From Ficedula albicollis (taxonomy: Eukaryota > Chordata > Aves > Passeriformes > Muscicapidae): DNA of 64,000 bases. Both the position numbers and the translations under genes were made by a program. The stretch is taken from positions 434,001 to 498,000 of the forward strand of contig NC_021680.1 of the NCBI RefSeq assembly GCF_000247815.1. Direction: 5' to 3'. The notes under the pieces were generated by a model. That model was not told the DNA's origin. It ran no database searches and saw only the letters and a list, made by a program, of their open reading frames with translations. Below are positions 16,178 through 38,300 of the stretch, piece after piece; the stretch's first letter is position 1, and each line of letters starts with the position of its first letter.

Positions 16178-19100
16178 CAAAGTGGCCCCCCTTGGACACC
16201 AGGTATATTAGAAAAGTAGAATGATGATGATAAAAAGCCACTTTTGACCCTGAACTGTAAGTGCATCAGGGTGATGCAGAGACCTTAAGGGGTGGGTAAA
16301 GAGGTGCAAATGAAAAAAAGCTGTTAACACAACAACAGGATTCCTTCATAACACTGATACTGATCTTCAGTATCAAATTAGTTTTGTGATCATTCAATGA
16401 AGAAAGAAAGGTAGCACCATTGAAAACCAGAATAAAACATCATTGTGTAATGCTAAAGATGGTGCACAGGAAATACCTTTAAACAGCCTGGAAAACATGG
16501 TGGGGAAGGGCAAAATCACCTTCAAAGGAAAAGCAGAAAGTGGGGAAGGGAGTAAGGAAGAGAGAGAGCTGGTAAGAGAGGAGAACTTCAGCATTAAGAG
16601 CAGACCTCATGTTCAGTGAGGGTTTGCCCCTTGTTAGTAAATACTGGCATGGATACAAGCTGCCAAAAGCCTGTCTGGGGCTGGCACTGGTGGTCAATAA
16701 TCCAGAAAAAAGGCAATTCAGTTTTGACCATGCAATTTGTAGTGTGAAGGAGGAGATGGAAAAGTAAAATATGGGATGTTTAGGAGGGAGTATGGCATCT
16801 CCAATGCACAAACTCTGTTGCTGTAAGTAGTATGATCAGCATCAATCAGCACCACACCTCATTTTTCCCTGCTGTGATCACTTCATCTAAACCAACACTA
16901 GCAAGATCTTGTTTGTGACAACATAGCAAAGGTGTTTCAGAGATTGATCAAAACTAACACTGATGCAGAAAAACCTTAAGTTCTGAAACTGTTGCAGCTG
17001 TTCTGTTGCTATCCCCTGTTCATATGTATTTCTCCACTGCTTGCACTATTTTGAGAAGCTTCTGGAGAGGAAACTGTCTCTGTCCTGCATCTCTGCAGCC
17101 CTGAGAAACCTTCCTCAGCCATCAATACAACATGCTAGATTTGTGGGAAAAAACACAGGGAAAAAATACAGCATTTGAGGAGATGATGCATGTAATATCA
17201 TAGAAACTTCAGATTTCTGAGTTCTTACAAAATCTCTAAATAACGTACGGGAAATAAAAAGTCAGTGGTAGCTGCTGACACTATTACAGCATGCTGGGAA
17301 TAAAACATTCCTACTAACAATAGCTACACTGAGCTCACTGAAGTTAGCAGTCTGATCTCATCCTGACTGCACAACTTTGACATTCCAGCTGCAAAGTGCA
17401 TGATGCATTTTCAGCCTTTAGTTTTCTTTTATAAAGCAGGGAAACAGCACTACTAGAAAATAGATGGGTTAAGGACATCATTGCTATTACTGAGGCAGAA
17501 CAATAATAACTTCAGCCATGATTTGTATAGTTAATTTCAGGATAAAACCCTATCTGTTTTTAAAAAGAGGAAAAGACCACAGAACGACCTGATTTTGTAT
17601 TTGGCAGTGATTACAGTCTATACTGGACAATGTTTCAACTCAATAAGCATGCAAATAGAATTATTTCATTAAAGTAAAAGATAAAAGGGGTCTTTTGTTC
17701 TTTATGTGCCCTCTCCACTGCAACAGATTTTATCTGGCTGCAGCCAGACATACCAGCTTTCCTCTCACCTGAAGTGCTTGATTTTAAGTGAATTACTTCT
17801 CAAACCAATATCCATTTCTCTCTTCTAGAGGCTCTATTTCTAGTTTATTGCTCATTTGTTCTGTCTTAAGCTACCCAAGATAATTTTTCTTTGCCATCTA
17901 AAAGCTTCAGAGTGAAGAGTCCAGAAAAGAAACATATATATATAATCCATATTAGATGCTAATCCTGGGATTTGCTTTTACAGTGGCATCTAAAGCCTGG
18001 TTTCCTACAGCATCTGAGGCCAACTCAGTGCTCTCTACTAAAGAAGAGTCAAAGTGGCCCCCCTTGGACACCAGGTATATTAGAAAAGTAGAATGATGAT
18101 GATAAAAAGCCACTTTTGACCCTGAACTGTAAGTGCATCAGGGTGATGCAGAGACCTTAAGGGGTGGGTAAAGAGGTGCAAATGAAAAAAAGCTGTTAAC
18201 ACAACAACAGGATTCCTTCATAACACTGATACTGATCTTCAGTATCAAATTAGTTTTGTGATCATTCAATGAAGAAAGAAAGGTAGCACCATTGAAAACC
18301 AGAATAAAACATCATTGTGTAATGCTAAAGATGGTGCACAGGAAATACCTTTAAACAGCCTGGAAAACATGGTGGGGAAGGGCAAAATCACCTTCAAAGG
18401 AAAAGCAGAAAGTGGGGAAGGGAGTAAGGAAGAGAGAGAGCTGGTAAGAGAGGAGAACTTCAGCATTAAGAGCAGACCTCATGTTCAGTGAGGGTTTGCC
18501 CCTTGTTAGTAAATACTGGCATGGATACAAGCTGCCAAAAGCCTGTCTGGGGCTGGCACTGGTGGTCAATAATCCAGAAAAAAGGCAATTCAGTTTTGAC
18601 CATGCAATTTGTAGTGTGAAGGAGGAGATGGAAAAGTAAAATATGGGATGTTTAGGAGGGAGTATGGCATCTCCAATGCACAAACTCTGTTGCTGTAAGT
18701 AGTATGATCGGCATCAATCAGCACCACACCTCATTTTTCCCTGCTGTGATCACTTCATCTAAACCAACACTAGCAAGATCTTGTTTGTGACAACATAGCA
18801 AAGGTGTTTCAGAGATTGATCAAAACTAACACTGATGCAGAAAAACCTTAAGTTCTGAAACTGTTGCAGCTGTTCTGTTGCTATCCCCTGTTCATATGTA
18901 TTTCTCCACTGCTTGCACTATTTTGAGAAGCTTCTGGAGAGGAAACTGTCTCTGTCCTGCATCTCTGCAGCCCTGAGAAACCTTCCTCAGCCATCAATAC
19001 AACATGCTAGATTTGTGGGAAAAAACACAGGGAAAAAATACAGCATTTGAGGAGATGATGCATGTAATATCATAGAAACTTCAGATTTCTGAGTTCTTAC

Positions 19101-19921
19101 AAAATCTCTAAATAACGTACGGGAAATAAAAAGTCAGTGGTAGCTGCTGACACTATTACAGCATGCTGGGAATAAAACATTCCTACTAACAATAGCTACA
19201 CTGAGCTCACTGAAGTTAGCAGTCTGATCTCATCCTGACTGCACAACTTTGACATTCCAGCTGCAAAGTGCATGATGCATTTTCAGCCTTTAGTTTTCTT
19301 TTATAAAGCAGGGAAACAGCACTACTAGAAAATAGATGGGTTAAGGACATCATTGCTATTACTGAGGCAGAACAATAATAACTTCAGCCATGATTTGTAT
19401 AGTTAATTTCAGGATAAAACCCTATCTGTTTTTAAAAAGAGGAAAAGACCACAGAACGACCTGATTTTGTATTTGGCAGTGATTACAGTCTATACTGGAC
19501 AATGTTTCAACTCAATAAGCATGCAAATAGAATTATTTCATTAAAGTAAAAGATAAAAGGGGTCTTTTGTTCTTTATGTGCCCTCTCCACTGCAACAGAT
19601 TTTATCTGGCTGCAGCCAGACATACCAGCTTTCCTCTCACCTGAAGTGCTTGATTTTAAGTGAATTACTTCTCAAACCAATATCCATTTCTCTCTTCTAG
19701 AGGCTCTATTTCTAGTTTATTGCTCATTTGTTCTGTCTTAAGCTACCCAAGATAATTTTTCTTTGCCATCTAAAAGCTTCAGAGTGAAGAGTCCAGAAAA
19801 GAAACATATATATATAATCCATATTAGATGCTAATCCTGGGATTTGCTTTTACAGTGGCATCTAAAGCCTGGTTTCCTACAGCATCTGAGGCCAACTCAG
19901 TGCTCTCTACTAAAGAAGAGT
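16178..19921. repeat. 1,872-bp tandem duplication, two copies
   Basis: Copy 1 is 16178-18049 and copy 2 is 18050-19921, directly adjacent in the same orientation. The offset of 1,872 holds at both ends and at internal landmarks. The only difference I noticed is A at 16838 versus G at 18710. The unit contains no exon. Left flank (tagtctc) and right flank (attcctc) are unique, which defines the borders. Confidence 0.97.
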
Positions 19922-20961
19922 ATTCCTCATGGAGATACACAGTCTAACAACACTTTTAGAGATGACTATGTTTAAATCAAAGCATCACAGCAAATCCTGT
20001 GACAGAATCCCTCTATTTCACTCACTGTGCCACAGGTTTCATAGCCTGACTTTACTTCAAAATCCATCCCTACAGTCCTTCAGTTCCCCCTTTTTTTTTG
20101 GCGATGCAGCATGTAAACTGGGTGCAGGTGGAAATGTTTTTATTAAACTCAAATCTCTGGCTCAAGATTCCCTACAGAGCGCTGAAGCTTCAGATGAGAA
20201 GCAAAGTCAGGCTGTGAACCCTGTGCTGCCTCAGCTTACAATTCATGCCACATGTTGGTAGATCTCTAAGGGACTTTGGTATCCTCCTTACAATTTTTCT
20301 GTAAAAGGGAGTTTTAAAATTTGAGAAGGCAGAAGAGTACCTCTCAACCTTTCACCTGTGCAAAATGTACCATCATGGGCTGTGTGACCCAATGGCCAAA
20401 ATATTACCAACAAGTGAGAAGAAATGTAAGATGGGGACAGGATGGAAAGGACCTTAAGATGGTCATCCTATTTCTGCGGTGAAGGCAAGTGAGGAACAGA
20501 GCAAGTGAGGATCAGCACAGAGATGCTGATCTAGCTGAAGCATCTGATTAGGAAAACCCACTTCAAGGAGGCATTCTAAACAGATGGATACAAGTGGGCA
20601 AGATGCATTTGTCAAGGGCAGAGAAGAACTTTTTTTAAGCAAGGTGTGAAAGAACAGGACCTTATGAAAAAATGCTCCAGCTTCATGGATGGTTAAGAGA
20701 GAACCTTAAAAGAAAATTAAAATGTTAACCCTGAAAAAATTTAGACTTCCAGTCAAAATTACATTGCTTAAAGAAGTTATGCTGGCTTTCAGCTATTCTG
20801 CATACAGAAAAAGGGAGCTGAAATGTGTATGTAATTTATTAATAGTAGAGTAAATCAATTCACTTCTTCCTTTTATATTTCAATATATTAAGTACCAACA
20901 CTTCCTCCCTACCCATTTTATGAATTGCTTACCTCATCAAGTCTTAAGCTCTCTCTGTCTC

Positions 20962-20980
20962 TATATATATATACACACAC
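20962..20980. repeat. TA/CA microsatellite
   Basis: Short run of (ta)n passing into (ca)n. Confidence 0.9.
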
Positions 20981-23150
20981 AAAAATATGGACAAATATAG
21001 CATTAAGCTACATCAAATCAGCAAATAAAATGAGAACATATACAGAAACAGCACTTCTGTTTAAATACAATACAAGACTGTGTGGGGCATGAAATGCTCA
21101 GAAGTCTTGGCTCTCCTATCCTTGAATAAATCACTGAATAAGTAATTGAAGCAGTTTTCAAAATGTGAAAATCCTCTTGGCATGTGAGCAAGCCAAGGCA
21201 GGGCTAAGACAGCTTTCTAAAATTGCCTACTACAGTGGTCACTGAATTAGTGTTTAGTGTTGGGGACTGCTCAGTTTTATTCCTACTGGGGGCAAGCAGG
21301 AGCAGCCAAGTCAGTGTGCCCAGTTCCCTGCTCTTTTTTTTAGTACCACTCAAGGAAGTCAGCTTTGACTCTTCCTTTATTAATTTTATAGCCTATGTGA
21401 CAACTCATGCTATTCAAAAGTTATGTTCCTTTTTCCACAAACTAAATGAAATTATTAAGCAAGACTAGCTGAAGCTGATGGAGAAGAAAAACCTCTGTCT
21501 CCACATTAAATGTGACTTTTACTATGTGGAGTATGAAAGTAGACACTAACTCATATCTTTGCTCTGATTATTTTTTTAGGAGTTCAGAAATAATGTCTTT
21601 AAGATTCTAGTATTTCTTTTAATATGCCATTTTTCCCACATGCATTTATGGCTGAAAGATCAATTAGAATTCCATTGTGGGAAGTAATTTCCATCATTTC
21701 AATTACCCCATGTAATTGTTTCGGCAATCATAATATCAATCAAATATCCATTTTAAATTTTATTTAGAGATTCAATTACCAAACATCAAGCAGATGTAAA
21801 CACTTCTTTCAGTACATTACCATTTTACCCTTCAGCATCCTCTAAATCATAGAAACACACATGCAGTCCCACAAAACTTTTAGGGCTTCCTAATGCTTCT
21901 TGCACAACACAATTGCTGAAGACAAACCCAGTTGTGTGTGGGGATAGAGACACTCCCACCTGCTCCTACCCTACACGTCCTGCAGCTCCAAAAACCTTCC
22001 TCGATTTATCTGTCTTATCCTCCCTCTGCCTTTTAGACAGCAAGGAATCCCAGTTACCTATTTATCAAGAAGTCTGTTTCATGGTGCTTTTACAGGTATA
22101 TTTTAATCAGTGGCTGATCCATTTGGAGCTAGTGCTCTCATCTTTCTCTAGAGCCTCTCCCAGAGAGTCCCTCTCATTCCAATGTTCCTAGTAGGTATTG
22201 TCATTCAACTATTTTTACATGTAATTCACTAAACTTCATAGAGATACCTGTCAAGCAAGTCAGTATTTTACACTCCAGCTTGAACCAATTTTTTGGATTC
22301 AAAATGCAAGTTTATTTTTTGCCTCCTCAGAGTTACAACCAAAGTAGAACGAGCCTGGAAATGAGAACACCTGAATGAAATGGCAGATCAGTGGTTGCAA
22401 TAACGATCAGTGTATCTCCTAGAGTCCAGAGAGAACAAATGTTGTCAGAACAACTAGTTACAAGTGCATTAAAACTCCCCAAGGAGAAAGAAAATGCAGA
22501 GTCGGTTAAACATTTATAGGCACCTCTGAGTTTTAGTTACTATATGCACAGCACAATAAAGCTTCCTCCCAAAGCAACACCTGTCTGCTCTCAGGTCTTT
22601 GTGTTATCACCAAGAATCATCTAATCTACATGAATAAAAGGCTCATCATGCCTTCCCCACTGACTACTTCAAAAAAATAAAAACATTAACAGCCATCTTT
22701 GCCCAGGCTAGGAAAACACGAGCCCACCCACAGGGACTGTAGCTGGAGCTACAAGAACACGCACAGCCGCAGCTTTACAGCACGCTTCAGGTAAAACCAG
22801 TTAAAATTCCCAGTATGGCTTTGTAGTATTTATAGAAAAATATTATAAATCAGAAAGAGCAGCTCTCATCATGTTAACACATTGAGACTCCTGCAGCCGA
22901 GCTCTGCCTGGTTGCCTTAGTGATCCCAATAAACACACCGTGTGACTCCTTTTCCTGCCTTATCTCTGATCGAGGCACCCAAATAAAAGTCAGGCTTGGG
23001 GAATGACATTTACACATCATTGTGGCACTTGGGAAGTTTTACTCAGAGACATTTTAACTGCAAAGACACTTCAGTCTTGGGCACAGCAGCCAACCTCCTA
23101 TCTTTGGGAGGAATAAGGAATAAAGGAAGGAAGAAACAATATCCCTTTTA

Positions 23151-31918
<8,768 letters not shown>

Positions 31919-32027
31919 CTGGTAGACCTTGGATCTCTGTCCCGTGAATCCATCCCAAAGGATGACGGTGCCTTCATAGTCACTGCTGGCTAGCAGGTTC
32001 TTGTGGTAACTACTCCAGCTGATACAG
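31919..32027 (-). CDS. COP1: COP1 exon: WD40 repeat (109 bp)
   Basis: Acceptor tttttaag, donor TACCAG followed by gtaaca. One base finishes the Ser codon split from the previous exon, then 36 codons begin [20 protein letters not shown] and end [13 protein letters not shown], finishing on a codon boundary. The [14 protein letters not shown] portion is a canonical WD40 repeat (a D-centred turn and a terminal W-D) and is nearly invariant in COP1 across vertebrates and plants. The downstream reading frame stays open into the intron, but the donor and the start of the next exon (EHEKRCW) fix the exon end. Next exon is 1,771 bp away, the shortest complete intron here. Confidence 0.98.
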
Positions 32028-34814
32028 CTTAAAAAGAGCAAGCCCTGGTCAGTCTTTCAGTAAATCATGATGTACAACACAAAAATCACTCTTGCAATAC
32101 ATTAGGCAATGAGTATCTTTGCAAAGCACACAGCACCTTGATCAAACAAACCCACTGAAACATGCAGCTTAGGGAAAAAAACCCAAAAACCATCAAAAAT
32201 AGAACAAACCTTATTCCAAAAACTAAAAGCAAAACTTTATTGGCTGAATAACATTTCCCCTTTGATACGAAATGCTAGGGTCTAGAATTTTTTAGAAATG
32301 CATTTATCTCAAACACTGTGATTTTTCTGCTATTTGAATACCACACAAATTCTCAGAGAGCTGAAGGTTTGACTCCTTAACCTCCTTGCAATAAATGCTA
32401 CTGTTATTATTACCATAAACAAATTATTATTATACCATTAAGATAACTATTTACCTAAGAATAGCTGTATATGTAAAATGCATAGATGCATGGACAGCAA
32501 ATCAACCTCTCCTGCAGCACACATCTAATGTTCTATGTATGTACTTACGTGCACATGAAAGTCTGACTTCTGAGAAACTACTTCCAGCTTTCTCTAAATG
32601 CTAAAAAAGCCTTCCTATCCAGGAGGAAATAGCAGTTTGTTTGCTATGAATATTTTTGGAAATGTTTCTGGTCAAGAACTGGAAAATATATCACACAGGT
32701 TTTTATCTCAAGCTGAATTGAGGGGCTGTGCAAAACTATACGATGATTCCATTGGCAAACTGTAACAATCAGCAGAGAAAACAAGAACAGCAACCCTGCC
32801 AAGTTGCACTCATAACATTCTGGCACTATGCCTCCACTCTGACTCCCAAAACATGTGACAAAGGTAAGAAAACTTGTAATACTTGTTCACCAATTTTTGG
32901 ACCATCTGGCAAAGAAGGACGCCAGTTGGTATCAACTATGATGTACACAGCAGAAGCCTGAACTGACAGATCCCATTCAAGCAGGTCCTCGAGCAGCTCT
33001 GACACAGATAACTAGATCATAGTAGCCTTGGGGCCAAGTTTTAACCAACAATATAAACCACAAGTCCACAATCCTGTAATTTCTTAGTACTGCTTTGATC
33101 AGTGCAGCTACATATTGAAATATGATGTAGATACATCAACACTGATTTAGGCGTATTATACCTTGCTAAATTCTTGGTTCCGCCATACACTTGCATCCTG
33201 TTTTCCTTAACAATTTACACACAGAAAAGGAAAAGTCCTTTTCTTTTCTCATGGTAGTTAAACATTTATTTTTCCATTAGTTAAGTAACAGCAAGCAGCA
33301 TCAGGATTCTGCTCCTGACTACAGTGAAACTTAACAGCATTCCTGGGTTTTAAAACTTTACATTCAGAAACTTAAATTTTTATTTACCCAATATAAGCCA
33401 CTGTTTTTAACCACCAGCTGCTAAGAGAATGGTAGCAGCAATACAAGTCACAGAATGATTTCCCTGGCTTCACCTCTTCCATGACACGTCATTAATGAGA
33501 AAATGTTAAGTATCCCTAAACCTTGTAGGCATGAGAGCTGTCCAGAAACTCACCATCAAGGAGCCATCATTATTTCAGTTCTACTTCCATTGGGTACCCA
33601 CACAGAACAGCAGGTCTTGACAGCCTATGATTAATTAGAAGCCTTATTCCGAGAAGCTTAAGTGATTCCCTGAGTTCCAAATGAAGTTGGCAGGCACTGC
33701 CCACCAGGACCATGATGTAAGGGTTACATCAGCCCAGAGACAACCACATCTGATATCTGGAGTCATGTTTCCAGGTGGAGCAGTCTCTGATGGAAGCAAA
33801 AGCAGTTCAGAGGCCCAGACCTACACCACACTGAGCTGTGGGCTAGGAGCAGTCTCCAGCTAACAGCAGGGAGGTAGATACCACACCACAGGAGATGTTT
33901 ATCAATTCAAACCTGTTCCCCCAACCAGATTATCTCCTGTCAAGTCAGGGCTTCAAGGAGCTCAAGGAAAAAGGAAGATAATGTATAAGTGAAACCATTA
34001 TGTACAAGCAGAAAGAATACAACCCAGAGCCATATCTTAGAAGGCAGTCCTATCTGGATGGCTTTGAGAGCACATCAGACAACCTCAGCAAGTGAAGAGG
34101 GTCTCAGAGGAAGGCTGATGTGCTAGTGACACCTTGAGTAGTTGGATGCTGAACGTTCCAGCTGAAATACGAAGAGGATAATCACATAACCACATCTTGT
34201 CAAAAAAGAAATCACCCCAGACAATGAAAATTAAGAATTACTGAGTAGGTAGAAAGATGTAAAGGACAAGAGTTTAACAGTTCTGTTTGAGATGTGAGAG
34301 ATTTAAGATACTTCACTGATGGTACGTATGGAAAAAAACAGTTTCTGTGCCCAAAAGCATGTCCATTAGAACTGGCACAGCAAAGATCCCACTGCAGCTT
34401 GATGGTGTTAACAAAGGGTTAACACTAATTTGGAAAGCATTTAAAGATAGACTTAGAGGGGAAAACAGGAACTGACAGGTGTAAAATGGTTAGGGATTTG
34501 AAGCCACTAAGTGGTTCAATTAACACCTTTTAAGTCACACACGCCATAAATCTTTCATTTTTTAGTAATATGATTAAAGGATCATAGTAAGACAAAATCA
34601 ACTCTGTTCCAGCTCTCTGCCTTAATACTGCCCTCATCCCCACCCAACTCTCTTTACAAAGTCTAAAACTAGAGCTTTTCCCTTAACAGTGCAATACCTG
34701 AGCTTCTTTCTAACTTAAATTCTCCAAAGTAACCTTTGTAGAGTGCAATTTAGGGTTAGGTCAGGTAGAGGGGAGCTCCCTTTCCAGGTAGTTTTTTAGC
34801 AAGGGCTATCTTTT

Positions 34815-35038
34815 CATAGAAATTACAGATTGCTTTGGGGTAGAAGAAACCTAAAATACTCCCTCATTCCATTCCCCTGCCAGGACCTTCCACGATCCCA
34901 GGCTGCTCCAAGCCCTGTCCAGCCTGGCCTTGGACACTTCTAGAAATGAGGCAGCCACAACTCTGACAACCTGAGTTGTATGTTCCATTCCCCTGCCAGG
35001 GGCAGGGACACCTTCCACGATCCCAGGCTGCTCCAAGC

Positions 35039-35133
<95 letters not shown>

Positions 35134-35310
35134 AATGAGGCAGCCACAACTCTGACAACCTGAGTTGTATCATCCTCTGAGCAGACAGCTTCCTAACACA
35201 TAATCTAAATCTCTCTTCTTCCAGCTTAAAACCATTCCCCCTTGTCCCATCACTCTCTCTGCACCTCTAAAAAGTCACTCTGTAAAAAGTCCTTAGGTTG
35301 TATCCTCTGG
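34815..35310 (-). mobile_element. CR1 LINE fragment with internal duplication and poly(G)
   Basis: Antisense CR1 3' region: cctgccaggggcagggacac, ccacgatcccaggctgctcc and further on agcttaaaaccattccccct and cttgtcccatcactctctct are typical of reverse-complemented CR1. The 116-bp part from 34867 is repeated from 34983, and in the second copy a 27-base stretch is replaced by G only. Confidence 0.88.
35041..35132. repeat. Homopolymer of 92 G
   Basis: Every base from 35041 to 35132 is G. It replaces 27 bases (34916-34942 in copy 1) between identical flanks. On the minus strand it would read as poly-proline, but this is not a gene. It may be a sequencing or gap-filling artefact. Confidence 0.98.
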
Positions 35311-38300
35311 TATCCACACCTGGAAAAGGCTGTCCTGGATGTTGGATGTTTCTCTTCCATATGGCTTTCCTGGGACCTGCAGAGGGCTGAGAACTCACTG
35401 CCACGTTCCCCTTAAGGGAAGCACTTATCTTTCTTCCGTGCCCAGCATGGGCAATTTTGTTGAAGCTTTGAGGACATCTATTTTTTTGGGTACCCTTGAG
35501 ATGTTATCGTGGGTAACGAGTTGAGTAACAAACTCAAAAATGGCATGGAGGAGCAAGCTGGAGAAGGGCAAAGGAAAGTCAAAGGTAACATGAACCAAAA
35601 ACACATCTTACATAGTCCTCAAACAGATTAATATCAAATCCCCAGAAGTTCATAAAAATAACCTTTTGTAGACAACCTTTAGATGGTCTGCAGACAAATC
35701 CAGGAGAAACTGAAGTATGAAGGCTCTGAGATATGATATAAAAATAACTACCTAGGGCTGAGAGAATGTATAATTCACTGGACTAAAAGGTGTGATGCCA
35801 ACTTTTAAGTACAGTAGCTACATTTTTTTTTCAGGTTTTGTTTTGTTCCTTAATCCAGAAAGAGAGTGATAGTTACACCCTAGAGATTTATTTTATCAGA
35901 AGCTGTGATAGCTTTCCTTCCTAGGGGATTAAGCTGGAGAAACTGTAATGGAAAGCTAATCACTGAACTCTGAAAAACCCTCCTAACCTGAGCACATGAT
36001 CCAGCCACACAGACATCCTGACCCTGTAAAGATTCATGTGCATCCTTCATTTTATTTGGAGACACAAGTGGGCCAGCTCAGTTAGCACTGTCAGTTATGC
36101 TGATCTTTCTTTCATGAGAGAGTATTTTTATAGCTGGTATGTCTCAAATCCAGGCTCAAGCTATCCAGTGTCAACTGCCCCTCTGGCTTTTAATAAGGCA
36201 CAAACTCCCGTGGTCTGATCAGCTTCTGAGCACCAAGTACTTCAGACCCAGTCTGTCACCATGAGCCAACTGATGACTAATAGTTTTAGGACTGAAATGT
36301 TTTTAAGAGCATGATCTACTACTGCAAAGAACATCCACATGAATAAAACACGAAACAAATACTTCAGAGGCATATGGAATTACATTACTGTGATGAATGT
36401 TTTAAAATAAACCTCTTTTTTCCTAATCAATTCAAAGAAAATGTCTAGTATGGCTAAAGACAAATACTTCTGGAGAAAAATTTCATCTTCTTGCAAAGTG
36501 AATCAGTGATTCTAAAAACTTGAATTAATGCAAGTTGAACGCATATTTCCTTTATAACCTGTTTAGTGTCAAACACCCTCTGCACTCAAAATACAGACAT
36601 CCAACACAACCAGCTCATACAACTCCAAATGCCAAAGAGTCTACAATGAAAAAGACCATACGACAAGTTTTTGCTTAATTTAAACTTAATAGTGAGAAGT
36701 AGCTGCCATTTTCAAAGCTGACAGCAATACACCATGAGGTGCTATTAGGATACAGCAATCACACATTTGATTTACTAACACCAAAAAAATAATAACTGTA
36801 AAATATCAACAGACTCCTAAAGAAGAAAGACTACTCATGCTTTGCTTTTACTGCAATTGACTAAACAGATGCAGCTGATTTTGGAGGTTTGTGGTAACAT
36901 CCATCACTGAAGTACAGATGCTGCAAACACACGGCGGTGAGCATGCAGAATACTAAACATGGATCTTAAAAACATGGTTACCTCACCACACTCACATCAC
37001 CTGCTGTAGATTAACGAGGCCTAAAGCAAATTTTTTACCTGAATGCTAGATCTCCTTATTTTTTTCCCCCTGTGACCTATGGTAAAACAACAAATCTGCT
37101 TCTTGAATAAATCAGAACAGAGCTGCGGCTTGCTGCTAGTCATTCCTCTTTGTCCTTACCCATCTCCTACAAGGGAGGAGCTGCAGATTAGTGTCTGCCA
37201 TAGCTAGGGACACAGCTAAGTCATAATTAGCTCACAGGGTGCTGTTTATAGCTACTACACAATGCCAGGATTTGTTTCTTGTACTGAAGCTATGAATCTG
37301 TAAATGGGATTTTTATGAGGATTTATGTGTCATCTTGTGTTTTTCCTGGAAGCTTATGCCACTGTTGTTCCCAGGGGACGAGATGCACATTTACCAGTAA
37401 CTTGACACACTGACTTCCTCCCTGTTCTTAAAAATAGGGATAAGAAGGCTTAGTGGACGATGAAAAAGAATGCATTTAAGAAGCAGGTGGGTGTAAAAAA
37501 GGGGGTTGGAAAAAGAGGAAGAGACTAAGCTACAGCTGGTACCAGGGCGCTGCTCCAAGAAAGCCTACAATCAATTACTGCTGGCATGAAGCTGAAGCTT
37601 TCAGCAGGCACCCAGCTGGCACTCAGCAGAGCAGGGCTGGGCTGGCGCCAGCCCCAGCCCAGGCACGGGCTTCCCTTCCCTTCCCACAGCTGCTCTGGGC
37701 CAGACTTGCTCTTGGCCAGACACAAGTCCTTACAAATGCTGTCACCTGTCTGCTTTTATAAAAGCCCATCAGAGCCTCTGCTCCTCCGAAAGCTGAGTCA
37801 CCAACATCATCGCTAATGATTTATGTTCTGGCATCATTGCTCAGAACAAGGTTAACCAGGATCAATTTAACCGGGAGAGACATGTCACCAAATTCCATCT
37901 GCACAGAGACCCCTGAATCTCTGCCAGGAAGAGAAACACCATCCATTAGCTAGAGCAGAAATATATTTGTCTTTGGTATCAGAAGGGGCACTCACAGGTA
38001 AAGTCTCTTGAGGAAGCTGCACTTTCACCCAAATTAAGATCAACTGCTTTAAACTGAGGCTTTTTACAAAGAGCAGGCTCCACTCGTTTGGATTTTTCTA
38101 TTACAACAGGGGCACATTTTCAGCACACTGCAATGTTCCATAATGAAATTAGAGCCTTCATCTATAACTTCTCCCCCAAGCTATGCCACTTCAGAAAAGC
38201 AAGTTTTTATGCTGCTTGACACTGCACCAGCAAATCCCAGCACCGGTGACTCGCAGCACAGCTAATGGGTGTAGCAAGGATGCATCTGACTGACAGATCA

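Noticed and set aside
16394..18683. Duplicate 66- and 110-codon minus-strand frames
   Set aside because: They are identical because of the 1,872-bp tandem duplication; no domain resemblance and no splice or start context supports a gene.
20420..20480. Possible additional CR1 start (gatggaaaggaccttaagat)
   Set aside because: Too short and the following sequence does not continue in CR1 order.
34851..35173. Open frames with long poly-proline on the minus strand
   Set aside because: They are only the translation of the 92-base G run within a CR1 fragment and do not represent a protein.
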